Assembly: GCF_000297095.1 (NCBI RefSeq)
Contig: NZ_AEEA01000048.1
Location: 22,772 to 86,771, forward strand
Direction of reading: 5' to 3'
Length of the DNA stretch: 64,000 bases
Origin: Treponema primitia ZAS-1
GTDB lineage: Bacteria; Spirochaetota; Spirochaetia; Treponematales; Breznakiellaceae
The notes beneath the pieces were generated by a model. The model saw only the letters and a program-made list of their open reading frames with translations, was not told where the DNA came from and made no database searches. A program made the position numbers and the translations under genes. Positions 1 through 9,242 of the stretch are shown here, piece by piece. The first letter of the stretch is position 1. Every line of letters begins with the position of its first letter.

Positions 1-2
1 GT

Positions 3-488
3 CATTGGGCGGAAACACACGGGGGAAAACAGGTAAGCCTGGGTAATCTTTTTAAGGAAGCCTTTGGTATTTCCATTGAAGAGAGCATACGCTGGCGGGA
101 GGAACTCTACGAACCTGCCCAATACCTTAAGCCGGACCTCAAACTCCGGGAAACCCTGGCCTCACTTTCAGCATCATCCCTTACCCTGGGGGTGCTCACC
201 AATAACCCCGTTCTGGTGGCCCGGAAGACCCTGGCCTGTCTGGGTGTGGAGGACCTTTTCCCGGTAATAGTCGGCCTGGATACCTGCGGCGTCTCCAAGC
301 CCCACGAAAAGCCCCTGCGCAGGGCCGCGGAACTGCTTGGCGCCCCTGTTGAAGCCTGTGTTTCCATCGGCGACCGCTACGACATCGACCTTGCGCTGCC
401 CCTGGAACTTGGTATGGGGGGCATCCTGGTAGATGGGGTGGAGGATGTGTACAAAGTTCCTTCCATTTTGCCCGGAGGAACGGCCTAA
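3..488 (+). CDS. HAD-superfamily hydrolase, 5' end outside window
   Basis: C-terminal part of a haloacid-dehalogenase-fold phosphatase. The open frame runs in from the window edge, so the start and the first catalytic Asp motif are missing. Visible are motif II (VLTNNP), the motif III lysine region (GVSKPHEKP) and motif IV (SIGDRYDIDLA), where the two acidic residues bind magnesium. The closest general type is the YjjG/phosphoglycolate-phosphatase-like group acting on small phosphomonoesters; the substrate cannot be told. The apparent cap segment is short and lies before motif II. It is followed on the same strand by a lipid-kinase-like gene 37 bp away, which may be co-transcribed. Confident on the fold, not on the substrate. 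Confidence 0.85.
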   Translation, partial: HWAETHGGKQVSLGNLFKEAFGISIEESIRWREELYEPAQYLKPDLKLRETLASLSASSLTLGVLTNNPVLVARKTLACLGVEDLFPVIVGLDTCGVSKPHEKPLRRAAELLGAPVEACVSIGDRYDIDLALPLELGMGGILVDGVEDVYKVPSILPGGTA

Positions 489-525
489 GCTTGACCGTTC
501 CGGTTTTTCATGCCACCCTTAACCA

Positions 526-1638
526 ATGAACCTTGACGATTTCGCGGCAGCCATGGCGAATATCTGTTCCCATAGCCTTGTTGCCCCCGGACGGCCTCTG
601 GTGTGGACCATCATTGCCAACCCTAAGGCGGGGGGCTTTACCATCGGTTCCCGGTGGAAGCGGCATTACGCGGCCTTGAAAAGTTATATGGAGAAGGCGG
701 CAGCCAATCCTTTGCGGGAAAATGCGGGGCCGTCCCAAGCTGCTCTGGATGCCGACCCGGGCAGGGGCAGCCTCGGCAGGCTGGGGCTGGTCCCTACCAC
801 GGGGCCGGGAACTGCGGGCAAAATCGTCAAGGCCCTTCTGGATGATGCGGTTTCGGCCCATGGCGGAAAGCAGTCCCCCTTCAATCTTATCCTTACCGCC
901 GGGGGGGACGGGACCAGTCTGGAAGCTCTGACGGCGCTTTATTCGGCGCCGGCGGCCCTGCGTGCAAACTTTGGCGTGCTCAGGCTTCCCATGGGGACCG
1001 GTAACGACGGCGCCGATGGCCGGGAACTGGAAAACGTGCTGGGCCGGCTTATATATCCTTCGAAGATCGAATACGCCCGGGCGGTACGGCTTACCACGGC
1101 TACGCCGCGGAAGGGTCCCTTCCTGGCCTTCAATATCCTTTCGGTGGGCCTGGATGCCTTTGTTACCCATATGACCAATAAGATGAAGGGTAAGCTGCCC
1201 GGGGACTCCTACAAGCTTTGGGTGGATATCGCCTCCCTGCTCTACGACCGGATCTACCGGGTGGGTCCCATGGATGTTTCGATATACGATGAGGCGGGCC
1301 GTCAGGTGGAGAGCTTTGACGAGCGGGTTCTTCTTTTAGCGGTGGGCGCCACCGGCCACCGTAGCTACGGTTCCAACAAGCGGATACTCCCGGATGATCG
1401 TAACGTTTGTGTGGTTGAGCAGATGTCCCTGTTCCGCAAGGTGGCGTTGAAGGGACTTTTTACCACCGGGGAGCATATCCACAAGCCGGAATCAAAGCTG
1501 TTCAACGCCCACCGGGTGGAGTTCCGGGGCGAAAACCCCATCCTGGCCCAGATGGACGGAGAAACGGTGCTGCTCAAACCGGAGGACTTCCCCGCCGCCA
1601 TAGAGCTGACCGAACTTGCCATACCGGTACTTACGTAA
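526..1638 (+). CDS. Diacylglycerol/sphingosine kinase-like protein
   Basis: A 370-residue protein of the DAGK catalytic family, which phosphorylates lipid hydroxyl groups with ATP. The family signatures are present: NPKAGG at about residue 32 and the nucleotide-binding TAGGDGTSLEAL around 124-135, followed by LPMGTGNDGADG, the usual GTGND element. The C-terminal half has the beta-rich lobe typical of YegS/DgkB-like enzymes. An insertion of about 50 residues between the two motifs is longer than in minimal family members. No Shine-Dalgarno sequence is obvious before the chosen ATG. The 3' end overlaps the convergent DUF4954 gene by 8 bp. The lipid substrate is unknown. Confidence 0.85.
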   Translation: MNLDDFAAAMANICSHSLVAPGRPLVWTIIANPKAGGFTIGSRWKRHYAALKSYMEKAAANPLRENAGPSQAALDADPGRGSLGRLGLVPTTGPGTAGKIVKALLDDAVSAHGGKQSPFNLILTAGGDGTSLEALTALYSAPAALRANFGVLRLPMGTGNDGADGRELENVLGRLIYPSKIEYARAVRLTTATPRKGPFLAFNILSVGLDAFVTHMTNKMKGKLPGDSYKLWVDIASLLYDRIYRVGPMDVSIYDEAGRQVESFDERVLLLAVGATGHRSYGSNKRILPDDRNVCVVEQMSLFRKVALKGLFTTGEHIHKPESKLFNAHRVEFRGENPILAQMDGETVLLKPEDFPAAIELTELAIPVLT

Positions 1639-3781
1639 GCCGATCTTTTAACAGTTTTACTGTTTCTTCGAACTGCCCCAGCTTTTCCCTGGTCAGTTTT
1701 ATAAAAAAGTTATCCTCCACCTTTCCTGCCACCTGATCCATCTCTTCTTTGTTGCGGTAGGTGATGTTCCGGAAGGGGTCGTGGAAGTCCTTGGCCCGGC
1801 TGCAGTAGACCTGATCCGCAACCCAGCGCTGGGTTTCCAGGGTGTGGTCCAGTTCTGTGATAAAGGCGCCGGTATTGGCAGGCCCCTTACCCTGGAGGTA
1901 TGTCAGGATCCCCCATGCGTGGCGGGCCTTATCCAGGGGATAGGCTGCCCAAAATTCGTCGTAGGCTTTGTGGATAGCTGTCCAGCTGTCCAGCCTGCCC
2001 TCCCGGATTTGGGCGCGCAGATTATCGACACGGAAGGCGGGAGCGATTTGGCCGCCCATGTTTACCCAGTCTGTAACCCGATTAGTATTACTACCGGATC
2101 CTTCCATTTCGGCGGCGAGCCCTGCAAAGGAAAGGCCCGGGTTTGCTTCCATGTAGGCAATGAGGGTCTTTCCGGCGTAGAAGCGGAGCATCTCCCGGTA
2201 GGCGGCGCGGGCTTTTCGGGGTTTGAGGAGTACCGCCTGCCGCTTATGTTCCAAGCCCGGGGCGGGGATCTCCCCGTCGGCATTATCTTTCGGCTCCACG
2301 GGCTGGCCCGCAGCTTCCAGCCAAGTTTCCATCTGCCCAAGGGCGGCGATGATTTCCTCCGCCGTGTCCGGGGCCAGGTAGTCCGTCTCGATGTGCTGGA
2401 CCTTGGTAACCCGTTTGTCCCGGTCCGTGGCCTTCCAGGAATTCCGCTCCAGGGCGTAGAGATTGTACATCCAGAAATAGGCGGGCATCACCTCCAGCCG
2501 GTCCTTCTGCACATTGTTGTTCACCAGGGAGAAGGGGAGGGTGATGTTGAGCTCCCGGGGGTAATCCCCCTTGGCAATGATAACAAAACCGGCAAAGCGG
2601 CTGGAATGTTTCAGGCTTACCGAAAGACCCGGCCAGAAACCGCGGCCCGCACGGATCTCCCCGTCATTAGCCCTGCTGTTGTGGTTGGACCCGATGGTCG
2701 ACCCTGCGGCGAGATTGGAAAGCCCCTGAACCAGGGCGGCGATGAGGAAAGAATTGTTGTGGTGCTGTTCATGGATGGGGAAAATCAGGTTGTTAAGAAT
2801 TTCGCAGCAGGAGACGGTGGAATTATCCCCCAGGACGGAATGGATCAGCCGGGCGCCGTACTTGAGGTTGCTCCGCCTGCCCATGACAAAGCGCACCGCC
2901 TTGGAACCGTAGAAGGCGTGGCATGCGTAACCCACAATGCCGTTTATCATCTCCACCCCTTCCCCGATCTGGCTGGGTTCATCCTCCGATGAAAGGATAG
3001 ACAGGTTCTTGAGCTTATTGGCCCCCTTGATATAGGCCGCTTCCCCCACGGCCACATCCTTAATTACCCCGCAGCTTTTTATAACCGACCCGGAACCGAC
3101 TATCCCATAAAGCCCGCGCCTGCTGTCGTAGTTTTTCTGTGTAATGTCCCGTAGTTTTTCTGTCAATTCCGTATCATCCCGGTAGCAGGCCCAGAGATAG
3201 GCGTCGGCGCATATCATATCCGTGAAGGCCAGGATGGACCGGCCCCCCGCTTCGTTCATCACATCGATCCAGACCCGGATATCCTCATCCTCACCGTCCT
3301 TGATTACCCCGTTGCCGAATTTTGCGTGGTTGGTGGTCTGCATCTCGTCTATCCGGGAAAGGATAACCCGGTCGCCGATGATGTAGTGGGAAATGAAAGG
3401 ACAGTCCTGGATGGTGGTATTGTCCCCGATGTCGCAGGAAATCACCGTACTGTTCCGTATACCCACAGGGATGTTGTAATCGTGGTGCCGCAGGAGCATT
3501 TCCTGCAGCGCCCCCAGGCGTATAAGCCCGTAAAAGTTTGAATTCCGGATCAACGCCGGATCAAAGGGATCGCTTACCAAAAAATTATCCCAATCGGAAC
3601 AGAAGTTATCGTTCTTAACCAGGATTTCTATTTCCTGGACCTTGAGCTTGCGCCAGGTCCTTTTCGGTCCCCGGATCTGCTCATTCCGCAGCCAGTATTC
3701 GTCCTTCCCCGCCGGGATATATGCCGGGGGAATAAAATCATAACCATAACGTTCAGGCGCCTGCGCCGAAATTTCAGTCAT
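1631..3781 (-). CDS. DUF4954 family protein (left-handed beta-helix)
   Basis: A 716-residue protein matching the DUF4954 family, which I know mainly from spirochaetes and Bacteroidetes. The middle third has repeated hexapeptide-like turns (for example GDNTTIQDC, IGDRVILS, LGDNSTVSCCEI), typical of left-handed beta-helix proteins such as sugar-nucleotide acyltransferases. The C-terminal 250 residues look helical and charged. No signal peptide is seen, so it should be cytoplasmic. Its biochemical role is not established; a transferase or scaffolding function is inference from the fold. It lies 16 bp downstream of the MATE transporter on the same strand and may be co-transcribed with it. Confidence 0.85.
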   Translation of the reverse strand: MTEISAQAPERYGYDFIPPAYIPAGKDEYWLRNEQIRGPKRTWRKLKVQEIEILVKNDNFCSDWDNFLVSDPFDPALIRNSNFYGLIRLGALQEMLLRHHDYNIPVGIRNSTVISCDIGDNTTIQDCPFISHYIIGDRVILSRIDEMQTTNHAKFGNGVIKDGEDEDIRVWIDVMNEAGGRSILAFTDMICADAYLWACYRDDTELTEKLRDITQKNYDSRRGLYGIVGSGSVIKSCGVIKDVAVGEAAYIKGANKLKNLSILSSEDEPSQIGEGVEMINGIVGYACHAFYGSKAVRFVMGRRSNLKYGARLIHSVLGDNSTVSCCEILNNLIFPIHEQHHNNSFLIAALVQGLSNLAAGSTIGSNHNSRANDGEIRAGRGFWPGLSVSLKHSSRFAGFVIIAKGDYPRELNITLPFSLVNNNVQKDRLEVMPAYFWMYNLYALERNSWKATDRDKRVTKVQHIETDYLAPDTAEEIIAALGQMETWLEAAGQPVEPKDNADGEIPAPGLEHKRQAVLLKPRKARAAYREMLRFYAGKTLIAYMEANPGLSFAGLAAEMEGSGSNTNRVTDWVNMGGQIAPAFRVDNLRAQIREGRLDSWTAIHKAYDEFWAAYPLDKARHAWGILTYLQGKGPANTGAFITELDHTLETQRWVADQVYCSRAKDFHDPFRNITYRNKEEMDQVAGKVEDNFFIKLTREKLGQFEETVKLLKDRLT

Positions 3782-3797
3782 TATCTTCTCCTTCGCT

Positions 3798-5156
3798 TTA
3801 CTCTTCCTTCAGTTCTTTCCGTAATATCTTAACCACAAAGGGAATAGTAAAAAAGAAGGAGGCGATATCCGAAGCGGGCTGGCTTAGCTGTATTCCCAGG
3901 AGGCCGAACAGGGCCGGGAAGATCAGCAGGAAGGGCAGCAGGAACAGGCCCTGGCGGGACAGGGCCAGGAGGCTTGCTATCCGGGCTTTGCCCATGGTCT
4001 GGGTCATCATGTTGCAGAGGACTACCCATCCCAGGAAGGGCATGGCGATGCAGTGGAAACGAAGGTACCGGACGCCGATGGCGATAAGTTCCGGGTCATC
4101 CTTACGGAACAGGGAGATTATCTGCGGGGCGAAGATGGCCATAAGCAGGGCGAGTATTGTCATGGCGATGGTGGCGAACCGGGCGCAGAACCAGAAGGCT
4201 TTTTTTACCCGGCCGTAGAGTTTTGCGCCGTAGTTAAAGCCGCATACGGGCTGGAAACCCTGGCCTATTCCCAGCACCGTCGAACCGGCGATAATGCCGA
4301 GCCGGTTTACAATGCTTATGGCCGCGATGGCGGCATCCCCGTATACCCCCGCAAGGTGGTTGATCAGTATCGTGGCGGCGCTCTGCAGTCCCTGTCTGAG
4401 CAGGGAAGGGATGCCTCCCCGGGCAATTTCAAGGTAGTTTTTGATGCTGGGGGAAAAGTGTTTAGGGTTAATACGGATATTACCCTTTTTCGTACAGCCC
4501 ACCAGGAGGACGATGCAGCCAACGAACTGGCTTATGGCGGTTGCCAGGGAAGCCCCAAGAACCCCCAGATGCAAGCCGAAGATAAACAGGGGGTCCAGGA
4601 TGATATTGAGGACCGCCCCGGCGATCATACCGAACATGGCGTAGAAGGAACTGCCCTGAAAACGGAGCTGGTTATTCAAAACCTGGGAAGCGGCCATAAA
4701 GGGGCCGCCGATGAGGATGAACAGCATGTAGTCCAGGGCATGGGGAAGAATGGTGGGGGTTGACCCTAAAGCCAGGGATAGGGGGTTGATAAAAATAAGC
4801 CCCACGATTGCTATGGTCCCCGTGGCGATGAAGCTGCTGATGAAGCCCGTGGCTGCCATCTGGGAGGCCTTATCAAAATGCTTGGCCCCTAATTCCCGGG
4901 AAATATAGTTCCCCGAACCTTGGCCGAAGAGGAAGCCCAGGGCCTGGATAATCGCCATCAGGGGGAAAACTATCCCCACGGCGGCCACCGCGCTGGTCCC
5001 CAGGGAACTGACAAAATAGGTATCCGCCAGGTTGTAGATGCCGGAGATCATCATAATGATCACGCTGGGAATACCCAGGCTCACCACCAGTTTTTCAACC
5101 GGGGCAGTGGTCATGTGGTGTAATTTTTCATCCTGATGATTTTGGTGTTCTTCCAT
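3798..5156 (-). CDS. MATE family efflux transporter
   Basis: A 452-residue integral membrane protein with about 12 hydrophobic segments in two homologous halves. It has family hallmarks such as NLADTYFVSSLG in helix 1-2 and a later GIGQGFQPVCGFNYGA segment, the conserved second-half loop. Such proteins export cationic drugs or metabolites using sodium or proton gradients. The N-terminus has a short soluble tail of about 20 residues rich in His and Gln; an internal ATG at MTTAPVEKL is a possible alternative start, and neither has a convincing Shine-Dalgarno site. Divergent from the gate-domain gene 60 bp away, so both promoters must sit in that short gap. The substrate is unknown. Confidence 0.92.
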   Translation of the reverse strand: MEEHQNHQDEKLHHMTTAPVEKLVVSLGIPSVIIMMISGIYNLADTYFVSSLGTSAVAAVGIVFPLMAIIQALGFLFGQGSGNYISRELGAKHFDKASQMAATGFISSFIATGTIAIVGLIFINPLSLALGSTPTILPHALDYMLFILIGGPFMAASQVLNNQLRFQGSSFYAMFGMIAGAVLNIILDPLFIFGLHLGVLGASLATAISQFVGCIVLLVGCTKKGNIRINPKHFSPSIKNYLEIARGGIPSLLRQGLQSAATILINHLAGVYGDAAIAAISIVNRLGIIAGSTVLGIGQGFQPVCGFNYGAKLYGRVKKAFWFCARFATIAMTILALLMAIFAPQIISLFRKDDPELIAIGVRYLRFHCIAMPFLGWVVLCNMMTQTMGKARIASLLALSRQGLFLLPFLLIFPALFGLLGIQLSQPASDIASFFFTIPFVVKILRKELKEE

Positions 5157-5215
5157 TTTATATCAGACCAGTATATGCCTTCCGGCCCTTTTATGCTATT
5201 ATCCCTGTTACAATT

Positions 5216-6205
5216 ATGGAAAAGAAGTCTTTCATACACCATGCTGGGGAAGCAGGCCGAAAAGCCCTGAAACCGGCCTTCACCACCGCACGGTTCCTGC
5301 TTTGCATCATGATTCCCGTCTCCTTTGCGGTGCTGATCCTGGATTGTTCGGGGGTACTCTACTACATTGGCCGGTTCCTGGGGCCCATGATGCACTATCT
5401 GGGTTTGCCCGGGGAAGCGGCGCTGGCGCTGATCAGCTCGATTTTTGTTAATATTTATTCCGCCCTGGCGGTGATAGGAACCCTGGATCTGACCGGCCGG
5501 GAGCTTACGATCCTGGCGACCATGTGCTTTTTAGCGCATAATTTCTTCGTGGAATGTGCGGTGATGAAAAAAACCGGCTCTTCCATGGTCAAAATGGTCT
5601 TTTTACGTCTTTTCAGCGCCATCCTTGCCGGTTGGGTCCTTCATTTTATCCTTCCCGCTGAACTGGGAAGACCCGTCCATGGGGCCGCAGCCACCGAAGC
5701 CGGTCTTGTTGGGACCCACGGCATTGGCTTGAACCTTGCGAGGCTTCCGGCGGTACTCAAGGTATGGCTTATAGAAACACTTATTAATATACTGCGCATT
5801 TTTCTCATTATTCTGGGTATCATGTTTATCCAGAAACTCCTGGACGAGTTCGGCGTCATGCGGCTCCTGGGCCGTGTTATGGCCCCCCTGATGAATGTGT
5901 TCGGCCTGCCGGAGCATACGGGGTATCTGTGGATGGTGGTAACCCTGGTTGGCCTGGCCTATGGTTCGGCTATACTTATAGAGGAAGTTGAAATCGGGGC
6001 TGTTTCAAAAACAGATGCGGACCTCTTTAACCATTACGCAGGCCTAAGCCACTCCCATCTGGAGGATACCCTGCTCTTTATGTCCATCGGCGTCCCCTTC
6101 TTTTGGGCCGCCATCCCCCGGTTTGTCCTGGGAACCCTGGCGGTATGGCTGGAACGGCTTCGCCGTTACCTGGTGATGCGTTCCTACCGGGTACGGGTTG
6201 AGTAG
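5216..6205 (+). CDS. Nucleoside-recognition (gate) domain membrane protein
   Basis: A 329-residue multi-spanning membrane protein with two copies of the gate/nucleoside-recognition motif. The first is around ILDCSGVLYYIGRFLGPMM and the second around LLDEFGVMRLLGRVMAPLM, each followed by a glycine-rich helix. This arrangement is seen in SpmA/SpmB- and YjiH-like proteins. The acidic, membrane-embedded second repeat (IEEVEIG) is also typical. Function in spirochaetes is not known; transport or sensing of nucleosides or ions is inferred from the domain name only. The next gene starts 14 bp downstream, suggesting co-transcription. Confidence 0.8.
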   Translation: MEKKSFIHHAGEAGRKALKPAFTTARFLLCIMIPVSFAVLILDCSGVLYYIGRFLGPMMHYLGLPGEAALALISSIFVNIYSALAVIGTLDLTGRELTILATMCFLAHNFFVECAVMKKTGSSMVKMVFLRLFSAILAGWVLHFILPAELGRPVHGAAATEAGLVGTHGIGLNLARLPAVLKVWLIETLINILRIFLIILGIMFIQKLLDEFGVMRLLGRVMAPLMNVFGLPEHTGYLWMVVTLVGLAYGSAILIEEVEIGAVSKTDADLFNHYAGLSHSHLEDTLLFMSIGVPFFWAAIPRFVLGTLAVWLERLRRYLVMRSYRVRVE

Positions 6206-6219
6206 CGGCTCTCGGGAAA

Positions 6220-6777
6220 ATGAATTTCGTAGCCATGGATTTTGAAACTGCAAAATACTCCCGGGAAAGCGCCTGTGCCATTGGGTTGGTACGGTTCCTG
6301 GATGGGAAAGCGGGGGAGAGTTTCTATTCCCTGATACGGCCGCCCATTCTCTACATCCGTCCTGATTTTACGGAGATCCACGGCCTTACGGTTGATGATG
6401 TTAGGGATGCTCCCACCTTTGCGGATCTTTGGGACAGGACCATACTACCCTTCATTGGCAACTTCCCCCTGGCGGCTCACAACGCCCCCTTCGACATGGG
6501 AGTACTGCGGGCGGTATTGGAATGGTATGAGCTTTCGGTTCCCCGGTTGAATTATTTTTGTACCCTGGTCCTATCCAGAAATGTATGGCCCAGCCTGAAA
6601 TCCCACAGCCTCCCCCGGCTTGGGGAGCATTTCGGCATAAACTATGAAGCCCACAATGCCCTGGACGATGCCCGTACCTGCGGCGATATTACCTGTCTTG
6701 CGGCGCAGAAAATTGGCAGTCCTAACCTGAAGGAGCTGCTCCACACCGCACGGGTGAGGATGAATGTGCTAAGCTAG
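6220..6777 (+). CDS. DnaQ-like 3'-5' exonuclease
   Basis: A 185-residue DEDDh exonuclease of the DnaQ/epsilon type. All catalytic motifs are visible: ExoI (AMDFETA, giving the first Asp and Glu), ExoII (HNAPFDMGVL, second Asp) and ExoIII (HNALDDART, His and last Asp). Such free-standing domains digest single-stranded DNA or RNA ends in repair or proofreading. The length is about that of the bare nuclease domain; no polymerase-clamp-binding or BRCT extension is present. It follows the gate-domain gene by 14 bp, probably in one transcript. Confident on activity class, not on pathway. Confidence 0.9.
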   Translation: MNFVAMDFETAKYSRESACAIGLVRFLDGKAGESFYSLIRPPILYIRPDFTEIHGLTVDDVRDAPTFADLWDRTILPFIGNFPLAAHNAPFDMGVLRAVLEWYELSVPRLNYFCTLVLSRNVWPSLKSHSLPRLGEHFGINYEAHNALDDARTCGDITCLAAQKIGSPNLKELLHTARVRMNVLS

Positions 6778-6926
6778 GTATTATTATTGCGGAATATCGG
6801 ACCATGCCAGAAGGCCGGGGGTCAGAACGGCTCAGAGCGTAAATAGTGAAATAATCAAATTAGGGGAACTGGCGGCCGAAGGCGGCGAGCCCCCCGCAAG
6901 AATAGTAAGCTCCGCAGAGGCTCATT
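6778..6926. other. Intergenic stretch without recognised feature
   Basis: A gap between the convergent exonuclease and DUF2284 genes. It holds a G/C-rich stretch followed by A/T-rich sequence. I found no convincing hairpin with a T-run, no RNA gene and no start codon with a ribosome binding site. Confidence 0.4.
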
Positions 6927-7463
6927 TCATTCAACTAGTACAAAAGCAAACCGATTTGTCATTTCATTATGGTCCTTAACTACCTGAATCGGATAACCGG
7001 CATTATGGGCGGTCTGATATATATCAATACCCATAGCATCGGCACCGGGTCTGGATTTAATTTTATTGACGCATTTTACACGAGTACCTTCAGCCATACA
7101 GTCTTTACATAAAATACATGAACCGTACTGCAGCAGAAAAGTTTTATAATACCCCGCAAGAAATATTGCGCGTTCTAACTCAGAAAGCTTTGACATCAGT
7201 TTATGGTGATCCTCTTGGTCCACCGATTGCATTGGAAAATGAAAAATAATTGCGTTATCATATCCATAAATCATTTCACGGCATTCTTCGACAGAAGGTA
7301 CCGCTGGGGGGCAGCTGCCATTTTTCCCATAATTCTTACATCCGAATTGGCAATGGAACCTAACCCATTGTGCAACAATAATATTTTCCCGGGGGACTAT
7401 CCATTTATAATCAGTAAGGCCATAGGATTTGATGATCTGATCAACTTGGTCTTTGTTATTCAT
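6927..7463 (-). CDS. DUF2284 family cysteine-rich metal-binding protein
   Basis: A 178-residue protein of the DUF2284 family of predicted metal-binding proteins. Two cysteine groups are visible: HCQFGCKNYGKNGSCPP near residue 35, and CILCKDCMAEGTRVKC around 115-130. Such clusters could hold an iron-sulfur centre or zinc. Members are often near radical-SAM or corrinoid metabolism genes, but nothing of that sort is next to this one. A ribosome binding site (AAAGGAA) lies 8 bases before the ATG. Its sequence looks more A/T-rich than its neighbours, which hints at separate ancestry. Cellular role unknown. Confidence 0.8.
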   Translation of the reverse strand: MNNKDQVDQIIKSYGLTDYKWIVPRENIIVAQWVRFHCQFGCKNYGKNGSCPPAVPSVEECREMIYGYDNAIIFHFPMQSVDQEDHHKLMSKLSELERAIFLAGYYKTFLLQYGSCILCKDCMAEGTRVKCVNKIKSRPGADAMGIDIYQTAHNAGYPIQVVKDHNEMTNRFAFVLVE

Positions 7464-7488
7464 AATTATATTTCCTTTTTATAGCTAA

Positions 7489-7637
7489 TTACAAAAAATT
7501 ATTCAGCTTGGTTGCATCCCGCAGCTCCGTATACAAATCCCGTATAACAGGCGGTCCCTGTATATTCCGGCCGATATCCGTTGGCTGGTACTCTTCCGGG
7601 GGTATGTTAAAGGGTTTCGTCCCTACAATTTTGCTAT
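7489..7637 (-). other. Possible gene remnant (C-terminal reading frame)
   Basis: Downstream of the Enzyme I gene a second frame stays open for about 45 codons and ends at a TAA. It has protein-like composition (for example NIPPEEYQPTDIGRN, then LYTELRDATKLNNF). No start codon with a ribosome binding site belongs to it, and it overlaps the last codons of Enzyme I. It may be the tail of a lost gene of the hexitol operon or a chance open frame. I do not recognise a family. Confidence 0.2.
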
Positions 7638-9242
7638 TACCTTCCGCAGGGGAAGCACACTGGCCGGTTCCACCGAAAGTTCATCAATACCGGTTTCTAT
7701 AAAAAATTTGGTGAGGGTCTTGTCGGCGCCGAGGCTGCCGCAGATACCAACCGGAATCCCCGCCTTATGGGCGTTGTCAGCGGTGAGTTTAATGAGCCGC
7801 AGTATTGCCTCGTGGTGTATGTCGCAAAATTCACTTAATGCATCGTTTTGACGGTCTATGGCAAGCGTATATTGGGTCAGGTCATTGGTACCTATGCTGA
7901 AAAATTCAGCCTCCTTTGCCAGGAGATCGCTTATTACGGCGGCGGCGGGGGTTTCAATCATGATCCCCAGGGGTACCTTTTCGTTAAAGGCAATTTTCTG
8001 CGCCCCCAGTTCCTCCCGTACTTCAGCGGCGATGGCCTTTGCCCGCAGTAGTTCTGTTACCGAACAAATCATGGGAAACATGACGGCGGCATTACCTGCA
8101 GAGGAGGCCCGGTAAATTGCCCGGAGCTGGGTCTTAAACAGTTCAGGCCGGGTCAGGCAGATCCGTATCGCCCGCATTCCCAGGGCGGGGTTTTCTTCTT
8201 CGGGGAGACCGAAATAGCCGGCCTGTTTGTCGGCGCCTATGTCCATGGTACGGATTATTACCTGTTTACCCTTCATCTCTTCCAGGACCCGCTTATAGCT
8301 TTCATACTGGGTTTCTTCATCCGGATAGTCTTCGCGGCCCAGGTAGAGAAATTCACTGCGGAAAAGTCCTATCCCTTCAGCGTCCCCCAGGAGCGCCGCT
8401 TCCACATCAGCAACAGAGCCGATATTGGCAAAGAGCTGTATTCTTTTACCCCCCGATGTTATTGTCTCCCGGCCCCGGTACTTCTCCATGGCCTGCCGTT
8501 CTTCTTCAAGCTGTTCATGCTTTTTATTAAATTCTTCGATAAGCTCCGGTCCGGGATCAACGCAAAGAACCCCGGTCTCGCCGTCTATTGCCGCAATAGT
8601 ACCCGCAAGCCCCGCAGAAAGGGATGGCCCGAAACCTATGATTGCAGGAATTCCCATGGTCCGGGCAAAAATGGCGGTATGGGAATTGGTCGCCCCTGCC
8701 CGGGAAACCAGGGCCAAAACTTTTGAGCGGTCAAACTGAGCGGTTTCGCTGGGACTAAAATCATCGGCGGCAAGTATAACCGGATCGCTTCCCGCGGCAG
8801 CATCCATCCAGGTACCGGACAGTATCGCTATCACCCGGTTAGTCACGTCCCGTATATCCACAGCCCGGGCTTTCATGTAATCATCATCCATGTCGGCAAA
8901 ATCCTGAGCTAAGGCGGAACCGGCCTCCATGACCGCATATTCCGCGCAAAGCCGCTGGTTTTCGATAATGTCAATAATAGGCTGATAAAAATCCGGGTCC
9001 GAGAGCATCATACTGTGAATATCAAAAACCAGGGCGTTTTCCTTGCCTATCTTTTCCGCCATGGTTCTGGAAAGTTCCTCCAGTTGTACGGCGGCGGTTT
9101 CTCTGGCTGCATTAAAGCGTTCGATTTCGGCGATAACTTCGGTGATGGGTTTTTTTTCTATCGAATAATGGGTACGTTCAAGAAAGGTCAGCTTTCCAAC
9201 CGCTATACCGCCGCTTACTCCCTTACCCTGCAGTGTGATCAT
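7623..9242 (-). CDS. ptsI: PTS Enzyme I (phosphoenolpyruvate-protein phosphotransferase)
   Basis: A 539-residue Enzyme I, slightly shorter than the usual 570. It takes phosphate from phosphoenolpyruvate onto a histidine and passes it to HPr. The phospho-histidine segment (GATNSHTAIFARTMGIPA), the C-terminal PEP-utilising signature (SIGTNDLTQYTLAIDR) and the catalytic cysteine loop (GICGSLGAD) are all present. The start is the ATG overlapping the stop of the dehydrogenase gene as ATGA; an upstream in-frame ATG would overlap that gene by more than 50 bp. It is the last gene of the hexitol operon. Having EI here and HPr in the same operon makes this PTS self-sufficient. Confidence 0.93.
   Translation of the reverse strand: MITLQGKGVSGGIAVGKLTFLERTHYSIEKKPITEVIAEIERFNAARETAAVQLEELSRTMAEKIGKENALVFDIHSMMLSDPDFYQPIIDIIENQRLCAEYAVMEAGSALAQDFADMDDDYMKARAVDIRDVTNRVIAILSGTWMDAAAGSDPVILAADDFSPSETAQFDRSKVLALVSRAGATNSHTAIFARTMGIPAIIGFGPSLSAGLAGTIAAIDGETGVLCVDPGPELIEEFNKKHEQLEEERQAMEKYRGRETITSGGKRIQLFANIGSVADVEAALLGDAEGIGLFRSEFLYLGREDYPDEETQYESYKRVLEEMKGKQVIIRTMDIGADKQAGYFGLPEEENPALGMRAIRICLTRPELFKTQLRAIYRASSAGNAAVMFPMICSVTELLRAKAIAAEVREELGAQKIAFNEKVPLGIMIETPAAAVISDLLAKEAEFFSIGTNDLTQYTLAIDRQNDALSEFCDIHHEAILRLIKLTADNAHKAGIPVGICGSLGADKTLTKFFIETGIDELSVEPASVLPLRKVIAKL

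Noticed and set aside
1781..2992. A 403-codon open frame on the plus strand opposite the DUF4954 gene
   Set aside because: It lies wholly antisense to a recognised family, has no ribosome binding site and no protein-like domains; it is a G/C-driven shadow frame.
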